Positions 1 through 7,756 of a stretch of DNA of 64,000 bases are shown here, one piece after another; within the stretch, counting starts at the first letter, position 1; every line of letters begins with the position of its first letter. Below the pieces are notes generated by a model that searched no databases, was not told the DNA's origin, and saw nothing but the letters and a program-made list of their open reading frames with translations. The stretch is taken from contig NZ_JAMZEB010000002.1 of assembly GCF_024172165.1 (NCBI RefSeq), positions 2,997,501-3,061,500 on the forward strand. The letters are read 5' to 3'. Source of the DNA: Nonomuraea thailandensis (GTDB lineage: Bacteria > Actinomycetota > Actinomycetes > Streptosporangiales > Streptosporangiaceae). A program made the translations under genes and the position numbers.

Positions 1-983
1 TGCACCGGCTGCTCGACCACTACCTGCACAGCGCCCACCTCGGCGACGGGCTGCTGGAGATGCTGCACCGCGTGCCGCTGGCCCTGGCGCAGCCGAGGCC
101 GGGCGTGGTCGTGGCCCGCATCGGCGACCGCGCGCAGAGCCTGGCCTGGTTCGGCCGCGAGCACCGGACGTTGCTGGCCGCCATCAGGCACGCCGCCCGC
201 GCCGGGTTCGACGCGCACGCCTGGCAGCTCGCCTGCGCCTGCTGGGGCTTCCTGTCGCAGGAGAGCCGCTCGGACGACCAGGTCGCCATGTACCGGATCG
301 CGCTGGAGGCCGCCCTGCGGCTGGACGACCCGGCCGCGCAGGCCCACGTCCGCGTCGGGCTCGCCCAGGCCCTCATCCGCCTCGGCCAGGACGGGACGAG
401 CGGCGCCCACCTGCGGCAGGCCCTCACCCTGTTCCGCACGCTCGGCGACCAGGTCGGGCAGGGCGTGTGCCTCACCTACCTCAGCGTGCTGGAGGACCGC
501 CGGAGCCGGTACGCCGAGGGCCTGGAGCTGAGCGAGGAGGCGCTGCGGCTGCACCGCTCGGCCGGCGACCGGGCGGGCGAGGGCCGGGTGCTCAACAACA
601 TCGGCTGGTTCCACGCCCGGCTCGGCGCGTACGGGCAGGCGCTGCGCCGCTGCGAGGAGGCCCTGCTCATCCACCGCGAGCTGGACGACGTGGCGGGCGA
701 GTCGGCCACCCTCGACAGCATGGGCTACATCCACCACCTGCTCGGCCAGTACGAGGACGCGATCGCCTACTACCTGCGGTCGTTGTCATGGCGGGGCGGC
801 AAGCGCGCGCTGGGCGCCCGGACGTTGCAGCGGCTGGGCGAGGCCCAGGTGGCTGCGGGCCGGGTGGCGGAAGGGCGGCGAACCCTGGGCCGAGCCCTCG
901 ACCTCGTCGCCGAGCTGGCCCCGGGTGACGCCGACGCCCTGCGCGCCAGGATCCACGGGCTCGCGCCCCAGGGAGACTCCTGA
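1..983 (+). CDS. SARP/AfsR-type or LuxR-type regulator, C-terminal TPR part (5' truncated by window edge)
   Basis: The reading frame is open from base 3 to a TGA at 981-983, so the gene starts upstream. The visible part opens with LLDHYLHSA and a WFGREHRTLLAAI stretch, the hinge that follows the NB-ARC ATPase in AfsR/SARP-like regulators. It then holds degenerate tetratricopeptide helices (for example LRLHRSAGDRAGEGRVLNN and ALLIHRELDDVAGESATL), which usually bind a partner or effector. The DNA-binding and ATPase parts lie outside the window, so SARP versus LALR/LuxR type cannot be settled. The stop lies 13 bases from the stop of the convergent serine hydrolase. Family confidence is good; the target genes are unknown. 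Confidence 0.8.
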   Translation, partial: HRLLDHYLHSAHLGDGLLEMLHRVPLALAQPRPGVVVARIGDRAQSLAWFGREHRTLLAAIRHAARAGFDAHAWQLACACWGFLSQESRSDDQVAMYRIALEAALRLDDPAAQAHVRVGLAQALIRLGQDGTSGAHLRQALTLFRTLGDQVGQGVCLTYLSVLEDRRSRYAEGLELSEEALRLHRSAGDRAGEGRVLNNIGWFHARLGAYGQALRRCEEALLIHRELDDVAGESATLDSMGYIHHLLGQYEDAIAYYLRSLSWRGGKRALGARTLQRLGEAQVAAGRVAEGRRTLGRALDLVAELAPGDADALRARIHGLAPQGDS

Positions 984-996
984 GGCGCCACCGGCT

Positions 997-2055
997 TCAG
1001 GACCCGCAGAAGGTCTTGACGGCGATCCCCATGACCTCCTCGGTGGACGGGTTGCGCGTCGAGGGGTTGAACGACATGGTGAGCGACTTGCCGGAGTCCG
1101 AGCGGAACGCGAACGTCAGGTAGCCGATCAGCTCGCCGCTGTGCCCCCACACCGTGCCGCACGGCAGCTTGTACGCCTGCAGCCCCAGCCCGTAGGAGAA
1201 CCCGACGCCGGTCGCGACGGTCGTGCGCATGGCCCGCAGCGACGCGGCACTGGTCAGCCTGCCGCTCAGCAGGGCCGACATGAAGCGCTCCAGATCGGCC
1301 GTGGTCGAGATCATCTCCCCGGCCGCCCAGTCGAGGGAGGGGTTCATCCGGGTGGCGTCCACCAGCCCGGGCATCGGCTCGTAGCCCTTGGCGTGTGGCG
1401 ACGGCAGCCCCGCGCGGTCGCCCGGCACCGACGTGTGGCGCAGTTTCAGCGGGCGCAGGATGCGGCGCTCGACCTCCTGCCCGTACGGGTTGCCGGTCAG
1501 CTTCTCGATCAGCAGCCCGAGCACCACGTAGTTGGTGTTGGAGTAGTGCCACGTGCCGTCGTCGGGCAGCTTCTTGGCGAAGGCCACCTTCAGCAGCTCG
1601 CGCGGCTGGTAGGAGCGGAACCGCGCCTCGCCGCGCCACCGGTTCGTCGAGTAGCCGGGCTCGCTCATGTAGTCGTACAGGTGGCTGCTGTGGTCGAGGA
1701 GCCGGCGGACCGTGATGCGCTCACCGTCCGGCACCAGGCCCGGCAGGTGCCCGGCGATGGGGTCGTCGAGCCGTACCCTGCCCTCGTCCACGAGCTGGAG
1801 CACCACGGTGGCGACGAAGGTCTTGGTCACGCTGCCGATCCGGAAGTGGCCGTTGGGGGAGGGGCGCCCGCCGCGCTCGACGTCGCGCACGCCGGCGGCG
1901 CCCGTCCAGGTCCTCTGGCCGTCGGAGACGCGTGCCAGCGCGGCCGTCGCCCCCTTGCCCGCCACGATCCTCTCCAGCTCCTGGCCCACCCCGAGGCCCT
2001 GGCCCCCGGCCGCCACGGTCGCCGCCACCAGCACGTTCATCATCGTCTGCATCAT
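997..2055 (-). CDS. Serine hydrolase, beta-lactamase / D-Ala-D-Ala carboxypeptidase family (class C-like)
   Basis: The beta-lactamase fold is marked by its three catalytic motifs in order: SVTK (nucleophile Ser plus Lys) at about residue 73, YSN at about residue 170, and a late HSG in WGHSGELIGY. Family members are penicillin-binding-protein-like esterases or peptidases that act on D-amino-acid peptides or small esters. About 350 residues is normal. The N-terminus has a short hydrophobic stretch (MNVLVAATVAAGG) that could be a weak signal peptide. I chose the ATG at 2053-2055; an in-frame start at 2127 would add 24 arginine-rich residues without a clear ribosome site. Substrate is unknown. 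It is the last gene of a minus-strand run with the YciI and catalase-like genes. Confidence 0.85.
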   Translation of the reverse strand: MMQTMMNVLVAATVAAGGQGLGVGQELERIVAGKGATAALARVSDGQRTWTGAAGVRDVERGGRPSPNGHFRIGSVTKTFVATVVLQLVDEGRVRLDDPIAGHLPGLVPDGERITVRRLLDHSSHLYDYMSEPGYSTNRWRGEARFRSYQPRELLKVAFAKKLPDDGTWHYSNTNYVVLGLLIEKLTGNPYGQEVERRILRPLKLRHTSVPGDRAGLPSPHAKGYEPMPGLVDATRMNPSLDWAAGEMISTTADLERFMSALLSGRLTSAASLRAMRTTVATGVGFSYGLGLQAYKLPCGTVWGHSGELIGYLTFAFRSDSGKSLTMSFNPSTRNPSTEEVMGIAVKTFCGS

Positions 2056-2164
2056 GTGATCAACGCTAGGGAGATCGGCTTCCGGGCGGAATGCGGTGCT
2101 CCGCCCGGCCGCCCTGCGGAAAACCACAGGACGGCGAGGAAGAGGACGCGCGCCCGGCGGGTTT

Positions 2165-2713
2165 CTACCGCCGCCCGCCGAACTCCCAGTCGTGGACCTC
2201 GATGCCGGCGTACCGGTCCGGGGTCAGGACGGCGCGCGCCGCCTCCGGGTCCGCCGCCCGCAGCAGCACGGCCGTGCCCAGCCGGCGCTCACCGTCGTCG
2301 GACAGCAGCGGCCCGTACGCGATCAACTCGTCAGGGCCGGGCGGCGGGACGAGGTCTGCGGCCTCCCCGTCGCCGAGGCCCAGGACCAGATACCGGTTGC
2401 CGCCCTCCCTTCCGCCGGGAAAGTCCCACATGGTGCGCCCCAGCACGTTGCGCCATCGCCGCAACATCACGTCCCGGTACACACCGGCCTGGTAGTTGGG
2501 CTCGTCGAAGGCGAACGCACGCGCCGAGGCGAGGTCCGGCAGGTCGACGATGTGCACGCTGCCGGTGGCCGTCTCGCCGCCGCGGACGAAGGTCGGGCCA
2601 CGGGCGATCAGCTCCGCCGCGTACCGGTCCATGTAGGCCCAGTGCTCTTCCACCAGTTCGTCACGCAGCGCCGCGGAGTCAGGACGATCGCGGTGATAAC
2701 AGAAGAATTCCAT
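2165..2713 (-). CDS. YciI family protein with two YCII-like repeats
   Basis: A 182-residue protein opening MEFFCYHRDRP. The N-terminal half has the ferredoxin-like YCII pattern (EEHWAYMDRYAAELIARGPTF...GSVHIVDL...ARAFAFDEP). The second half repeats the idea (DELIAYGPLLSDD...GTAVLLRA...ARAVLTPDRYAGIEVHDWEFG). YCII proteins are small putative enzymes or binding proteins, and an HD pair is the usual active-site feature. The gene starts 9 bases after the stop of the upstream catalase-like gene, so the two are probably co-transcribed. No biochemical role can be read from the sequence. Confidence 0.75.
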   Translation of the reverse strand: MEFFCYHRDRPDSAALRDELVEEHWAYMDRYAAELIARGPTFVRGGETATGSVHIVDLPDLASARAFAFDEPNYQAGVYRDVMLRRWRNVLGRTMWDFPGGREGGNRYLVLGLGDGEAADLVPPPGPDELIAYGPLLSDDGERRLGTAVLLRAADPEAARAVLTPDRYAGIEVHDWEFGGRR

Positions 2714-2722
2714 GCCGACTAC

Positions 2723-3286
2723 CTACCATGGGTCCTTCCCCGGCTGGTCGGGCACCTGCTGCGCGGCCGCGTAGGCGGCGTCGCGCACGTCGTTCAGCCG
2801 GCTCGCGGGGCGCACGCCCGGGATGGGACGCCGGAGGGGGTTGAACCTCGTCGGACGGTCCGCGTCCGCCCTCGCCGGGGCGGTCAGGTGAACCTGGCCG
2901 AGCAGGCGCCACGGCCCTGAGGGCGCGGCGGCGAGGAGTTCGAGCACGACCAGGCCGTCCTCGACCGCATGGGCGAGGGCGCCGAGCGTGGCGGGCAGCC
3001 GCGCGGGCGTGTGCAGCAGCGCGCCCAGCAGCAGCCGCCGGCCGCCCGCCTGGTACGGGAACAGGCTGGAGTACAGGCCCGTCCACCGGGTCGCGGGCCG
3101 GAGCAGGCGCCTGCCGAGCGTGGTGCGACCGGTGGTGGCCAGCAGCAGCTCGGCCGGGCCGCCGTCCTGCTGCCAGCGCAGCGCGATGCCGAGGATGTCC
3201 GGGAGCCGCCCCCGCCGCAGGCGTGCCGCGGCGCCGAACGCCGCGGCCGGCCCCGACCGCGCGAGGGACGTCCATGGCTGCTCCAT
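2723..3286 (-). CDS. Catalase-fold-like hypothetical protein (often labelled 'phosphodiesterase' in actinomycetes)
   Basis: 187 residues from the ATG at 3284-3286, which has a GAGGAG ribosome site a few bases upstream (3290-3296). That makes it a better start than the in-frame ATG at 3340. The segments RRGRLPDILGIALRWQ, GRRLLRPATRWTGLYSSLFPYQ, WRLLGQVHLTAP and RFNPLRRPIPGVRPASRLNDVRDAAYAAAQ match the layout of small actinobacterial proteins that resemble the heme-binding core of catalase (the 'DPxR...PGLRP...R..AYAxAR' ending). Many are annotated as phosphodiesterases without proof. No heme-ligand tyrosine can be assigned with certainty. Function is unknown; the fold relation is my inference. 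Confidence 0.55.
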   Translation of the reverse strand: MEQPWTSLARSGPAAAFGAAARLRRGRLPDILGIALRWQQDGGPAELLLATTGRTTLGRRLLRPATRWTGLYSSLFPYQAGGRRLLLGALLHTPARLPATLGALAHAVEDGLVVLELLAAAPSGPWRLLGQVHLTAPARADADRPTRFNPLRRPIPGVRPASRLNDVRDAAYAAAQQVPDQPGKDPW

Positions 3287-3424
3287 GCTGCTCCTCACCT
3301 GCGGGAAAGCGCGCTCGTACGGGTGGGTGCTACCCGGCACGCGGCCGGGGAACCACCGGGTGCGAGCGGCATTCCGCAGGCGACGCGGAAGCCGCCGGGG
3401 ACGGTCGTCCCATGGAGTCCGGAA

Positions 3425-3862
3425 CTAGACGGCCGCGACGGCCGCGGCGATGAACAGCACCTGCAGCGCGGTACGGGCGGGCAGCGGCGTCACGGGCTTG
3501 CCGGCCAGCGTGAGGCCGCGCCGGACGGCCGAGACGTTGGCCGGGAACATGGCGGCCATGAGCAGCGCGAGCCCGATCGCGGCCCACGGCGCCAGGGCCG
3601 GGATCAGCAGCCCGGCCGCGCCGGCCAGCTCCAGCACCCCCGTGACGGTGACCAGCAGTGCCGGTCGCGGGAACGCCGCGGGGATCATCGCGACGAAGTC
3701 GCGCCGCCACGAGGGCAGGAAGTGCGGCACGCCGGTGACGGCGAACATCAGGGCGAGCGCTCCCCGCAGCGCGGGCTGCCAGCCGTCCAGGACGTCGACG
3801 CCGGCCAGGCCGAGCACCCGCAGAACAGCGAAACCCCCAAGCAGGGCGATGAACGGAACCAT
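3425..3862 (-). CDS. DoxX-like / YkgB-type small membrane protein
   Basis: 145 residues with four predicted membrane helices. The first starts at MVPFIALLGGFAVLRVLGLAG. GVPHFLP in the first half and ANVSAVRRGLTLAGKPVTPLPART near the end are typical of DoxX-like proteins. These are inner-membrane proteins linked to redox or quinone chemistry and stress responses, mostly without assigned reactions. The start at 3860-3862 is fixed by a GGAGGAGGG ribosome site directly upstream; an upstream in-frame ATG at 3946 would run through the operator region. The gene is divergent from the TetR gene at 3966, and two palindromes in between suggest TetR control. Confidence 0.85.
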   Translation of the reverse strand: MVPFIALLGGFAVLRVLGLAGVDVLDGWQPALRGALALMFAVTGVPHFLPSWRRDFVAMIPAAFPRPALLVTVTGVLELAGAAGLLIPALAPWAAIGLALLMAAMFPANVSAVRRGLTLAGKPVTPLPARTALQVLFIAAAVAAV

Positions 3863-3872
3863 TCCCTCCTCC

Positions 3873-3927
3873 AATCTTGTCACTGGAAAGATTGAGGGGC
3901 GACTCGCCATCTTGTCAACGCCAAGAT
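3873..3927. promoter_or_regulatory. Pair of TetR-type operators between doxX-like and tetR
   Basis: Two copies of the same palindrome, ATCTT-N9-AAGAT, occur at 3874-3892 and 3909-3927. In the first copy the arms extend to AATCTT/AAGATT (3873-3893). Both copies keep GTCA at the start of the spacer. They lie in the only non-coding stretch between two divergent genes, one of which encodes a TetR repressor. That is the usual arrangement for an autoregulated TetR switch. Confidence 0.75.
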
Positions 3928-3965
3928 AGGCTCGGCGTGACATCATCGATCACCGGAACGCGGGG

Positions 3966-4676
3966 GTGAGGCAGATCAAGCAGACGACCTACCACCACGG
4001 CAACCTGCGGCGCGCCATCATCGACGCCGCCCTCGACGCCATCGCGGAGTCCGGCCCGGCCGGATGGAGCCTGCGCGAGCTGGCCCGGCGCGCGGGCGTC
4101 TCGCACGCCGCCCCCGCGCACCACTTCGGCGACAAGGCGGGGCTGCTGACGGCCGTGGCCGCCGAAGGGTTCGAGGTGTTCGCCGCCACTCTGGAGCGGG
4201 CGGCGGACGACGTGCTGGAAGTCGGCGTCGCCTACGTCCGCTTCGCCATCGACCACCGGCCGTACTTCGAGGTGATGTTCCGGCCCGAGCTCTACCGGGT
4301 GGACGACCCGAGCCTGCGAACGGCTCGCGAGCGCGCGGCCCACGTGCTCGTCACCAGCGCAGGCAAGCTGTCACCGGGCCCGGGGCAGGAGCGGCTGACG
4401 ACCATCGCCGCCTGGTCGCTGGCCCACGGGTTCGCCGGCCTGTGGCTGAGCGGCTCGCTGCCCGAGGCCGCCCACGAGGACCCGCAGGCCCTGGCCCGCT
4501 CGGTGATCCGGCTCTTCTCCGGAGGCGTGGCGCACCACGCGGCCGAGGGGTGTGGAACGGCGGCCCGGCCTGTAACGTCTGCCGTGCGTGATGTCCGGGC
4601 AGAGCCCGGAGCCCGCGCCGCCCCGCGACGGAAGGAACCTGGGGCCGCGCGCGCCCCGCTGTCCGACTCACCCTGA
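3966..4676 (+). CDS. TetR/AcrR family regulator with WHG-type C-terminal domain
   Basis: The N-terminal helix-turn-helix is clear: YHHGNLRRAIIDAALDAIAESG, then WSLRELARRAGVSHAAPAHHFGDKAGLL. The ligand domain holds AIDHRPYFEVMFRPELY and AWSLAHGFAGLWLSGSLP, as in WHG-domain repressors. The start is the GTG at 3966. The frame continues about 40 residues beyond the usual end (past LFSGGVAHHAAEG) in a proline/arginine-rich tail that probably carries no fold and overlaps the leader of the next gene. It likely represses itself and the divergent DoxX-like gene through the paired palindromes. The ligand is unknown. Confidence 0.88.
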   Translation: MRQIKQTTYHHGNLRRAIIDAALDAIAESGPAGWSLRELARRAGVSHAAPAHHFGDKAGLLTAVAAEGFEVFAATLERAADDVLEVGVAYVRFAIDHRPYFEVMFRPELYRVDDPSLRTARERAAHVLVTSAGKLSPGPGQERLTTIAAWSLAHGFAGLWLSGSLPEAAHEDPQALARSVIRLFSGGVAHHAAEGCGTAARPVTSAVRDVRAEPGARAAPRRKEPGAARAPLSDSP

Positions 4677-4699
4677 GCATGGGAAAGGGGGTGAGCCGT

Positions 4700-4903
4700 G
4701 TGACCGGAAACCTCCCGAACGCCGGCGACGAGGTCGATGTCGTCGTCAGGTCCGTCAAGCCGTTCGGGCTCCTCGTCGAGTCCGACTCCGGTGTGCAAGG
4801 GCTCGTCCGCGGCGGCGGTGCCGTGGCCGGCGCGAACGTACGCGTGCGCGTGATCGAGTTCGACGCGGCCGAGTCGCGCTTCAGCGCGAGACTCGTCGGC
4901 TGA
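4700..4903 (+). CDS. Small single S1-domain RNA-binding protein
   Basis: A 67-residue protein consisting of one S1/OB fold: GDEVDVVVRSVKPFGLLVE, then GVQGLVRGGG and ANVRVRVIEFDAAESRFSARLVG. S1 domains bind single-stranded RNA. I prefer the GTG at 4700 because the near-consensus Shine-Dalgarno AAGGGGGTGA (4685-4694) ends five bases before it. An in-frame ATG at 4679 overlaps that site. It starts just after the tetR stop and is followed by a rho-independent terminator. The partner RNA is unknown. Confidence 0.7.
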   Translation: MTGNLPNAGDEVDVVVRSVKPFGLLVESDSGVQGLVRGGGAVAGANVRVRVIEFDAAESRFSARLVG

Positions 4904-4907
4904 CAAG

Positions 4908-4944
4908 GCGGCCCGGCCGGCCGTCGAGCCGGCCGGCCGCTTTT
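4908..4944 (+). terminator. Rho-independent terminator after the S1-domain gene
   Basis: A GC stem (GCGGCCCGGCCGGC / GCCGGCCGGCCGC, one bulged C) closes a six-base loop and is followed by TTTT at 4941-4944. It begins a few bases after the stop codon. Confidence 0.85.
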
Positions 4945-4995
4945 CGCCCGCGCGTGCCCAGGGCCGGCTGATGGCGTGGTGGAGCTCGCTGATGA

Positions 4996-5316
4996 TCAGC
5001 GGGAACCAGGAGGCAGATCACGTACTTGTCCGTGGATCTGGCCGGCGATGTTCAGCCCGACCACGAAGTCGAGCAGTCCGAGATTGCCCGCACTCACCTC
5101 ACCGCCGAGAACCGGAGGATGCGTGAAGTCGTACACCTGCCCCTGCCCCGGAGCCAGCCCCTGCAGCGCGGCCTCCTGCGCGAGGCTCGCCAGCAGGTAA
5201 CGCTCCTGGCCGTCGGCGGTGTTCAGTTCCGCCTGCACCGCGTCGGCGTCCTGCCACGGCCGGGTGAGGGTGCCCTCCATCGCGTCGAGCCACCAGAAGC
5301 CGTCCTCCGCCCGTGC
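4996..5316 (-). pseudogene. C-terminal remnant of a Tdi1/DUF1851-like immunity protein
   Basis: Directly after, and in frame with, the TAA stop of the MarR gene the minus strand encodes about 106 residues. They include GFWWLDAMEGTLTRPW, QERYLLASLAQEAALQGL, VYDFTHPPVLGG and LGLLDFVVGLNIAGQIHGQV. This resembles the C-terminal part of DUF1851/Tdi1-type proteins (immunity-like, linked to secreted ADP-ribosylating toxins). The N-terminal half is missing and the only internal ATG (5280) lies mid-domain, so I read it as a gene remnant. The family link is from memory of the pattern and is moderate. Confidence 0.45.
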
Positions 5317-5781
5317 TTACGCGGGTTCTTCCAGCTTGCGGGCGATGCCTTCCAGCACGGACAGGTCCGCGGGCGACAGCCGGTCGATGACGTGGCGGCG
5401 GACCGATTCCAGGTGGGCCGGGGCGGCGTCCTCGAGCGTCTCCATGCCGTGCTCCGTGAGGACCAGATAACAGCCCCGGCCGTCGTCGGGGTCAGGCTCG
5501 CGCCGTACGAGACCGCGGGTCTCCATGCGGGTGGCGTGCCGCGACAGGCGGCTGCGCGACCAGCCCATCTTGGCGGCCTGCTCGTGCAGCGTGCTGGTGC
5601 GGCCCGGGCGCTCGGAGAGGGTGCTGAGCACCTCGTAGTCGGGCTCCGACAGGCCGATCGCGGCCAGGTCGTGCGCGGTGCGCGACTGGATCGCGATCAT
5701 CATGCGGCGCAGGGCGCGCCAGGCGCGCTCCTCGTCCGCGTCGAGCCAGCGCACCGTCTCTTCCGAGCTTTTCTTTGACAT
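5317..5781 (-). CDS. MarR family transcriptional regulator
   Basis: 154 residues with the winged-helix pattern of MarR: LSEPDYEVLSTLSERPGRT, EQAAKMGWSRSRLSRHATRMETRGLVRREPDPDDGRG (recognition helix plus wing DDGRG) and HVIDRLSPADLSVLEGIARKL for dimerisation. MarR proteins usually repress a neighbouring gene and are released by small phenolic or oxidising ligands. It is divergent from the flavin reductase/acetyltransferase fusion, with only 30 bases between the start codons. The start codon lies inside an inverted-repeat arm, and the gene is probably expressed as a leaderless mRNA. Confidence 0.9.
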   Translation of the reverse strand: MSKKSSEETVRWLDADEERAWRALRRMMIAIQSRTAHDLAAIGLSEPDYEVLSTLSERPGRTSTLHEQAAKMGWSRSRLSRHATRMETRGLVRREPDPDDGRGCYLVLTEHGMETLEDAAPAHLESVRRHVIDRLSPADLSVLEGIARKLEEPA

Positions 5782-5818
5782 GTAAACAAGTTACCAGCTA
5801 GGTTCATTTCCATGTCAA
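5775..5818. promoter_or_regulatory. Symmetrical divergent promoters with MarR operator
   Basis: TTGACATG (5775-5782) and CATGTCAA (5811-5818) form a perfect inverted repeat whose arms contain the two opposed start codons. Each arm also supplies a -35 TTGACA. The plus strand has TAGGTT at 5799-5804 after an 18-base gap. The minus strand has GTAACT after an 18-base gap. Both predicted transcription starts fall at or within a base or two of the ATG codons, implying leaderless mRNAs. Around the marR ATG, TTTGACATGTAAA (5774-5786) is itself nearly palindromic and a good MarR site. Confidence 0.65.
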
Positions 5819-6903
5819 CGAAACCTCTGCGGGTCATCGTCCTCATGTGCAGCACTCGTCCCGGCGCCCTCGGCCCGGCGGTCGGCCGGTGGCTGATCGA
5901 CACCATCGCGCCACGGGCCACGGAGCTGGGCGTGGAGCTTCAGCCGGTGGCCCTCGGCGACCTCGCCCTGCCGTTCCTGGACGAGGAGGAGGAGCCGGCG
6001 TCCGGCCTCTACCGCAACGAGCACACCAAGCGGTGGAGCGCGATGGTGGACGAGGCGGACGGCTTCATCGCGGTCACCCCCGAGTACAACTACGGCATGC
6101 CGGCGGCCTTCAAGAACGCCCTCGACTACCTGGGCCGGGAATGGGCGTGGAAGCCGATGGGGTTCGTCAGCTACGGCAACACCTCGGCGGGCACCCGGTC
6201 GGTCCAGCACGCCAAGCAGGTGGTGACCACGCTGCGGCTGGTGCCGCTGGGCGCCACCGTCGCCCTGCGCATCGCCGACGCGCTCGACGGCGGACGGGTC
6301 CGCCCGGACGCCGGCCGCGACCGGGCCGCCGTCGGCGTCCTGGACGAGCTCGCCCGCCTCGCCCACGCCCTGCGCCCGATGCGCGAGCGAACCCGCTCGG
6401 ATTCCGGGACGGCGCCGGTGCCGGGGGCGTACGTGAGAGCGCTGACGCCGGACGACGCTCCGGAGGTTCTGGTGCTCCAGCGTTGCTGCTGGCTGGAGGA
6501 GGCGCTGGCCAACGACACCCTGGCCATCCCCGCCCTGGAGGAGTCGCTGGATCAGGTGCGCGCGTGGCTGGCCACCTGGCAGGCCACGGGCCTGTGGCGG
6601 GACGGCCGCCTCCTGGGCATGGTGCGCGCGCGCCGCGTGGACGACGACTGGCACGTGGGCCGCCTCGGCGTCGTCCCCGATCTGCGCGGCCAGGGCGTGG
6701 GGCGCTGGCTGCTGCGCGAGGCCGAAGCCGCGGCCGGCGCCTCCTGCCGCCGCATCGTGCTGGCCACCGGCGCCCGGAGCCGGCGCAACCTCGACCTCTA
6801 CCATGCTCAGGGTTACCGCACGGAGTCCTCCGACGGCGCGACGGCCTTGCTCACCAAGCCCGTCACCGCGGATGGCGTCGTCGGGGAGCCGGTCGGAAGG
6901 TGA
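5812..6903 (+). CDS. Fusion: NAD(P)H-dependent FMN reductase + GNAT acetyltransferase
   Basis: Residues 1-190 form an NADPH-dependent FMN reductase: RVIVLMCSTRPGALG (phosphate loop), then YRNEHTKRWSAMVDEADGFIAVTPEYNYGMPAAFKNALDYL (flavin-site TPEYN) and FVSYGNTSAGTRS. Residues 205-350 form a GNAT acetyltransferase: YVRALTPDDAPEVLVLQ and LGVVPDLRGQGVGRWLLREAE (the acetyl-CoA loop, Q/RxxGxG/A), ending NLDLYHAQGYRTE. A linker of about 15 residues joins the two. Most homologs of each domain are separate genes, so this two-enzyme chain is unusual. Control by the divergent MarR regulator points to a stress or detoxification role. The substrates are unknown. Confidence 0.85.
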   Translation: MSTKPLRVIVLMCSTRPGALGPAVGRWLIDTIAPRATELGVELQPVALGDLALPFLDEEEEPASGLYRNEHTKRWSAMVDEADGFIAVTPEYNYGMPAAFKNALDYLGREWAWKPMGFVSYGNTSAGTRSVQHAKQVVTTLRLVPLGATVALRIADALDGGRVRPDAGRDRAAVGVLDELARLAHALRPMRERTRSDSGTAPVPGAYVRALTPDDAPEVLVLQRCCWLEEALANDTLAIPALEESLDQVRAWLATWQATGLWRDGRLLGMVRARRVDDDWHVGRLGVVPDLRGQGVGRWLLREAEAAAGASCRRIVLATGARSRRNLDLYHAQGYRTESSDGATALLTKPVTADGVVGEPVGR

Positions 6904-7001
6904 TGACGTCACCGCTGCCTGCGAAGGGCCGGATAAGATCCGGAAGATCGAGCGAGCGGCGTGGCGAGCGCATCCGCGAGACCGTCCCGAGGGGGCATCA
7001 C

Positions 7002-7556
7002 ATGACGCAGCAGGAGACGATCGCGATCGAGCGCATGGACGGCTCGGCCGCGGCCCGGGCCGAGGCCGAGTTCAGGCTGATCTACGCCGAAGCGTTCGCC
7101 GAGCCTCCGTACCACGAGACGGAGGACGACGTCGCCGCCGCCTTCCTGCGGTTCCCCTCCCAGACCCTCAAGCACGCCTTCCGCGCCGCTCTGGCCCGCA
7201 CCGGGGACGGCGAGCCGGTCGGCATGGCGTACGGCTTCCCCCTCGCCCCCGACACGGTCTGGTGGGACGAGCTGACCGAGCCGGTGCCCGACGACCTGCG
7301 CCGGGAGGACGGGCACCGCACCTTCGGGCTGATGGAGCTCGCCGTGCGCGGCCCCTGGCGCGGGCAGGGCATCGCGCGGCGGCTGCACGAGACGCTGCTC
7401 GACGGCCTCGGGGCCGAGCGGGTGATGCTGAACGTCCACCCGGGCAGCAAGGCGCCGGCCGCCTACCGGGCCTGGGGGTACCGCAAGATCGGCGAGGCGC
7501 GGCCCCTGGGGACGGGCACGGATCTCCGTCACGTGATGCTGCTCGACCTGCGCTGA
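7002..7556 (+). CDS. GNAT family N-acetyltransferase
   Basis: 184 residues from the ATG at 7002, preceded by GAGGGGG. The acetyl-CoA loop is visible in LMELAVRGPWRGQGIARRLHETLL (RGQGIA). The C-terminal strand-helix AAYRAWGYRKIGEARPLG is typical of the fold. The first 80 residues are acidic and substrate-specific (AEAFAEPPYHETEDDVAAAFLRF). The frame remains open far upstream, but no start there gives extra homology. It lies about 100 bases downstream of the fusion gene and may share its transcript. Confidence 0.85.
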   Translation: MTQQETIAIERMDGSAAARAEAEFRLIYAEAFAEPPYHETEDDVAAAFLRFPSQTLKHAFRAALARTGDGEPVGMAYGFPLAPDTVWWDELTEPVPDDLRREDGHRTFGLMELAVRGPWRGQGIARRLHETLLDGLGAERVMLNVHPGSKAPAAYRAWGYRKIGEARPLGTGTDLRHVMLLDLR

Positions 7557-7756
7557 GCCGACCACGCTCGCCCGCCTCGAAAAGCAGTGGGGCCGAAGGC
7601 GCGAAGGCGTTAGGGTGGCGGGTCATGGAGTGCTTCGCCGCCGGGCGTACCCGTGGCTGAGGGCCGGCTCACCGCAGACACGGTTGCCGTGAGCAGGCCG
7701 ACCGATGCCCCCCGTTTTCCCCGGGTGTCAGCTCTCAGCCTGAAAGGCGCACGTCC

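Noticed and set aside
925..2844. 639-codon open frame on the plus strand
   Set aside because: It is antisense to the serine hydrolase and YciI genes and is very rich in Arg, Pro and Gly. High GC alone keeps such frames open, and no domain is visible.
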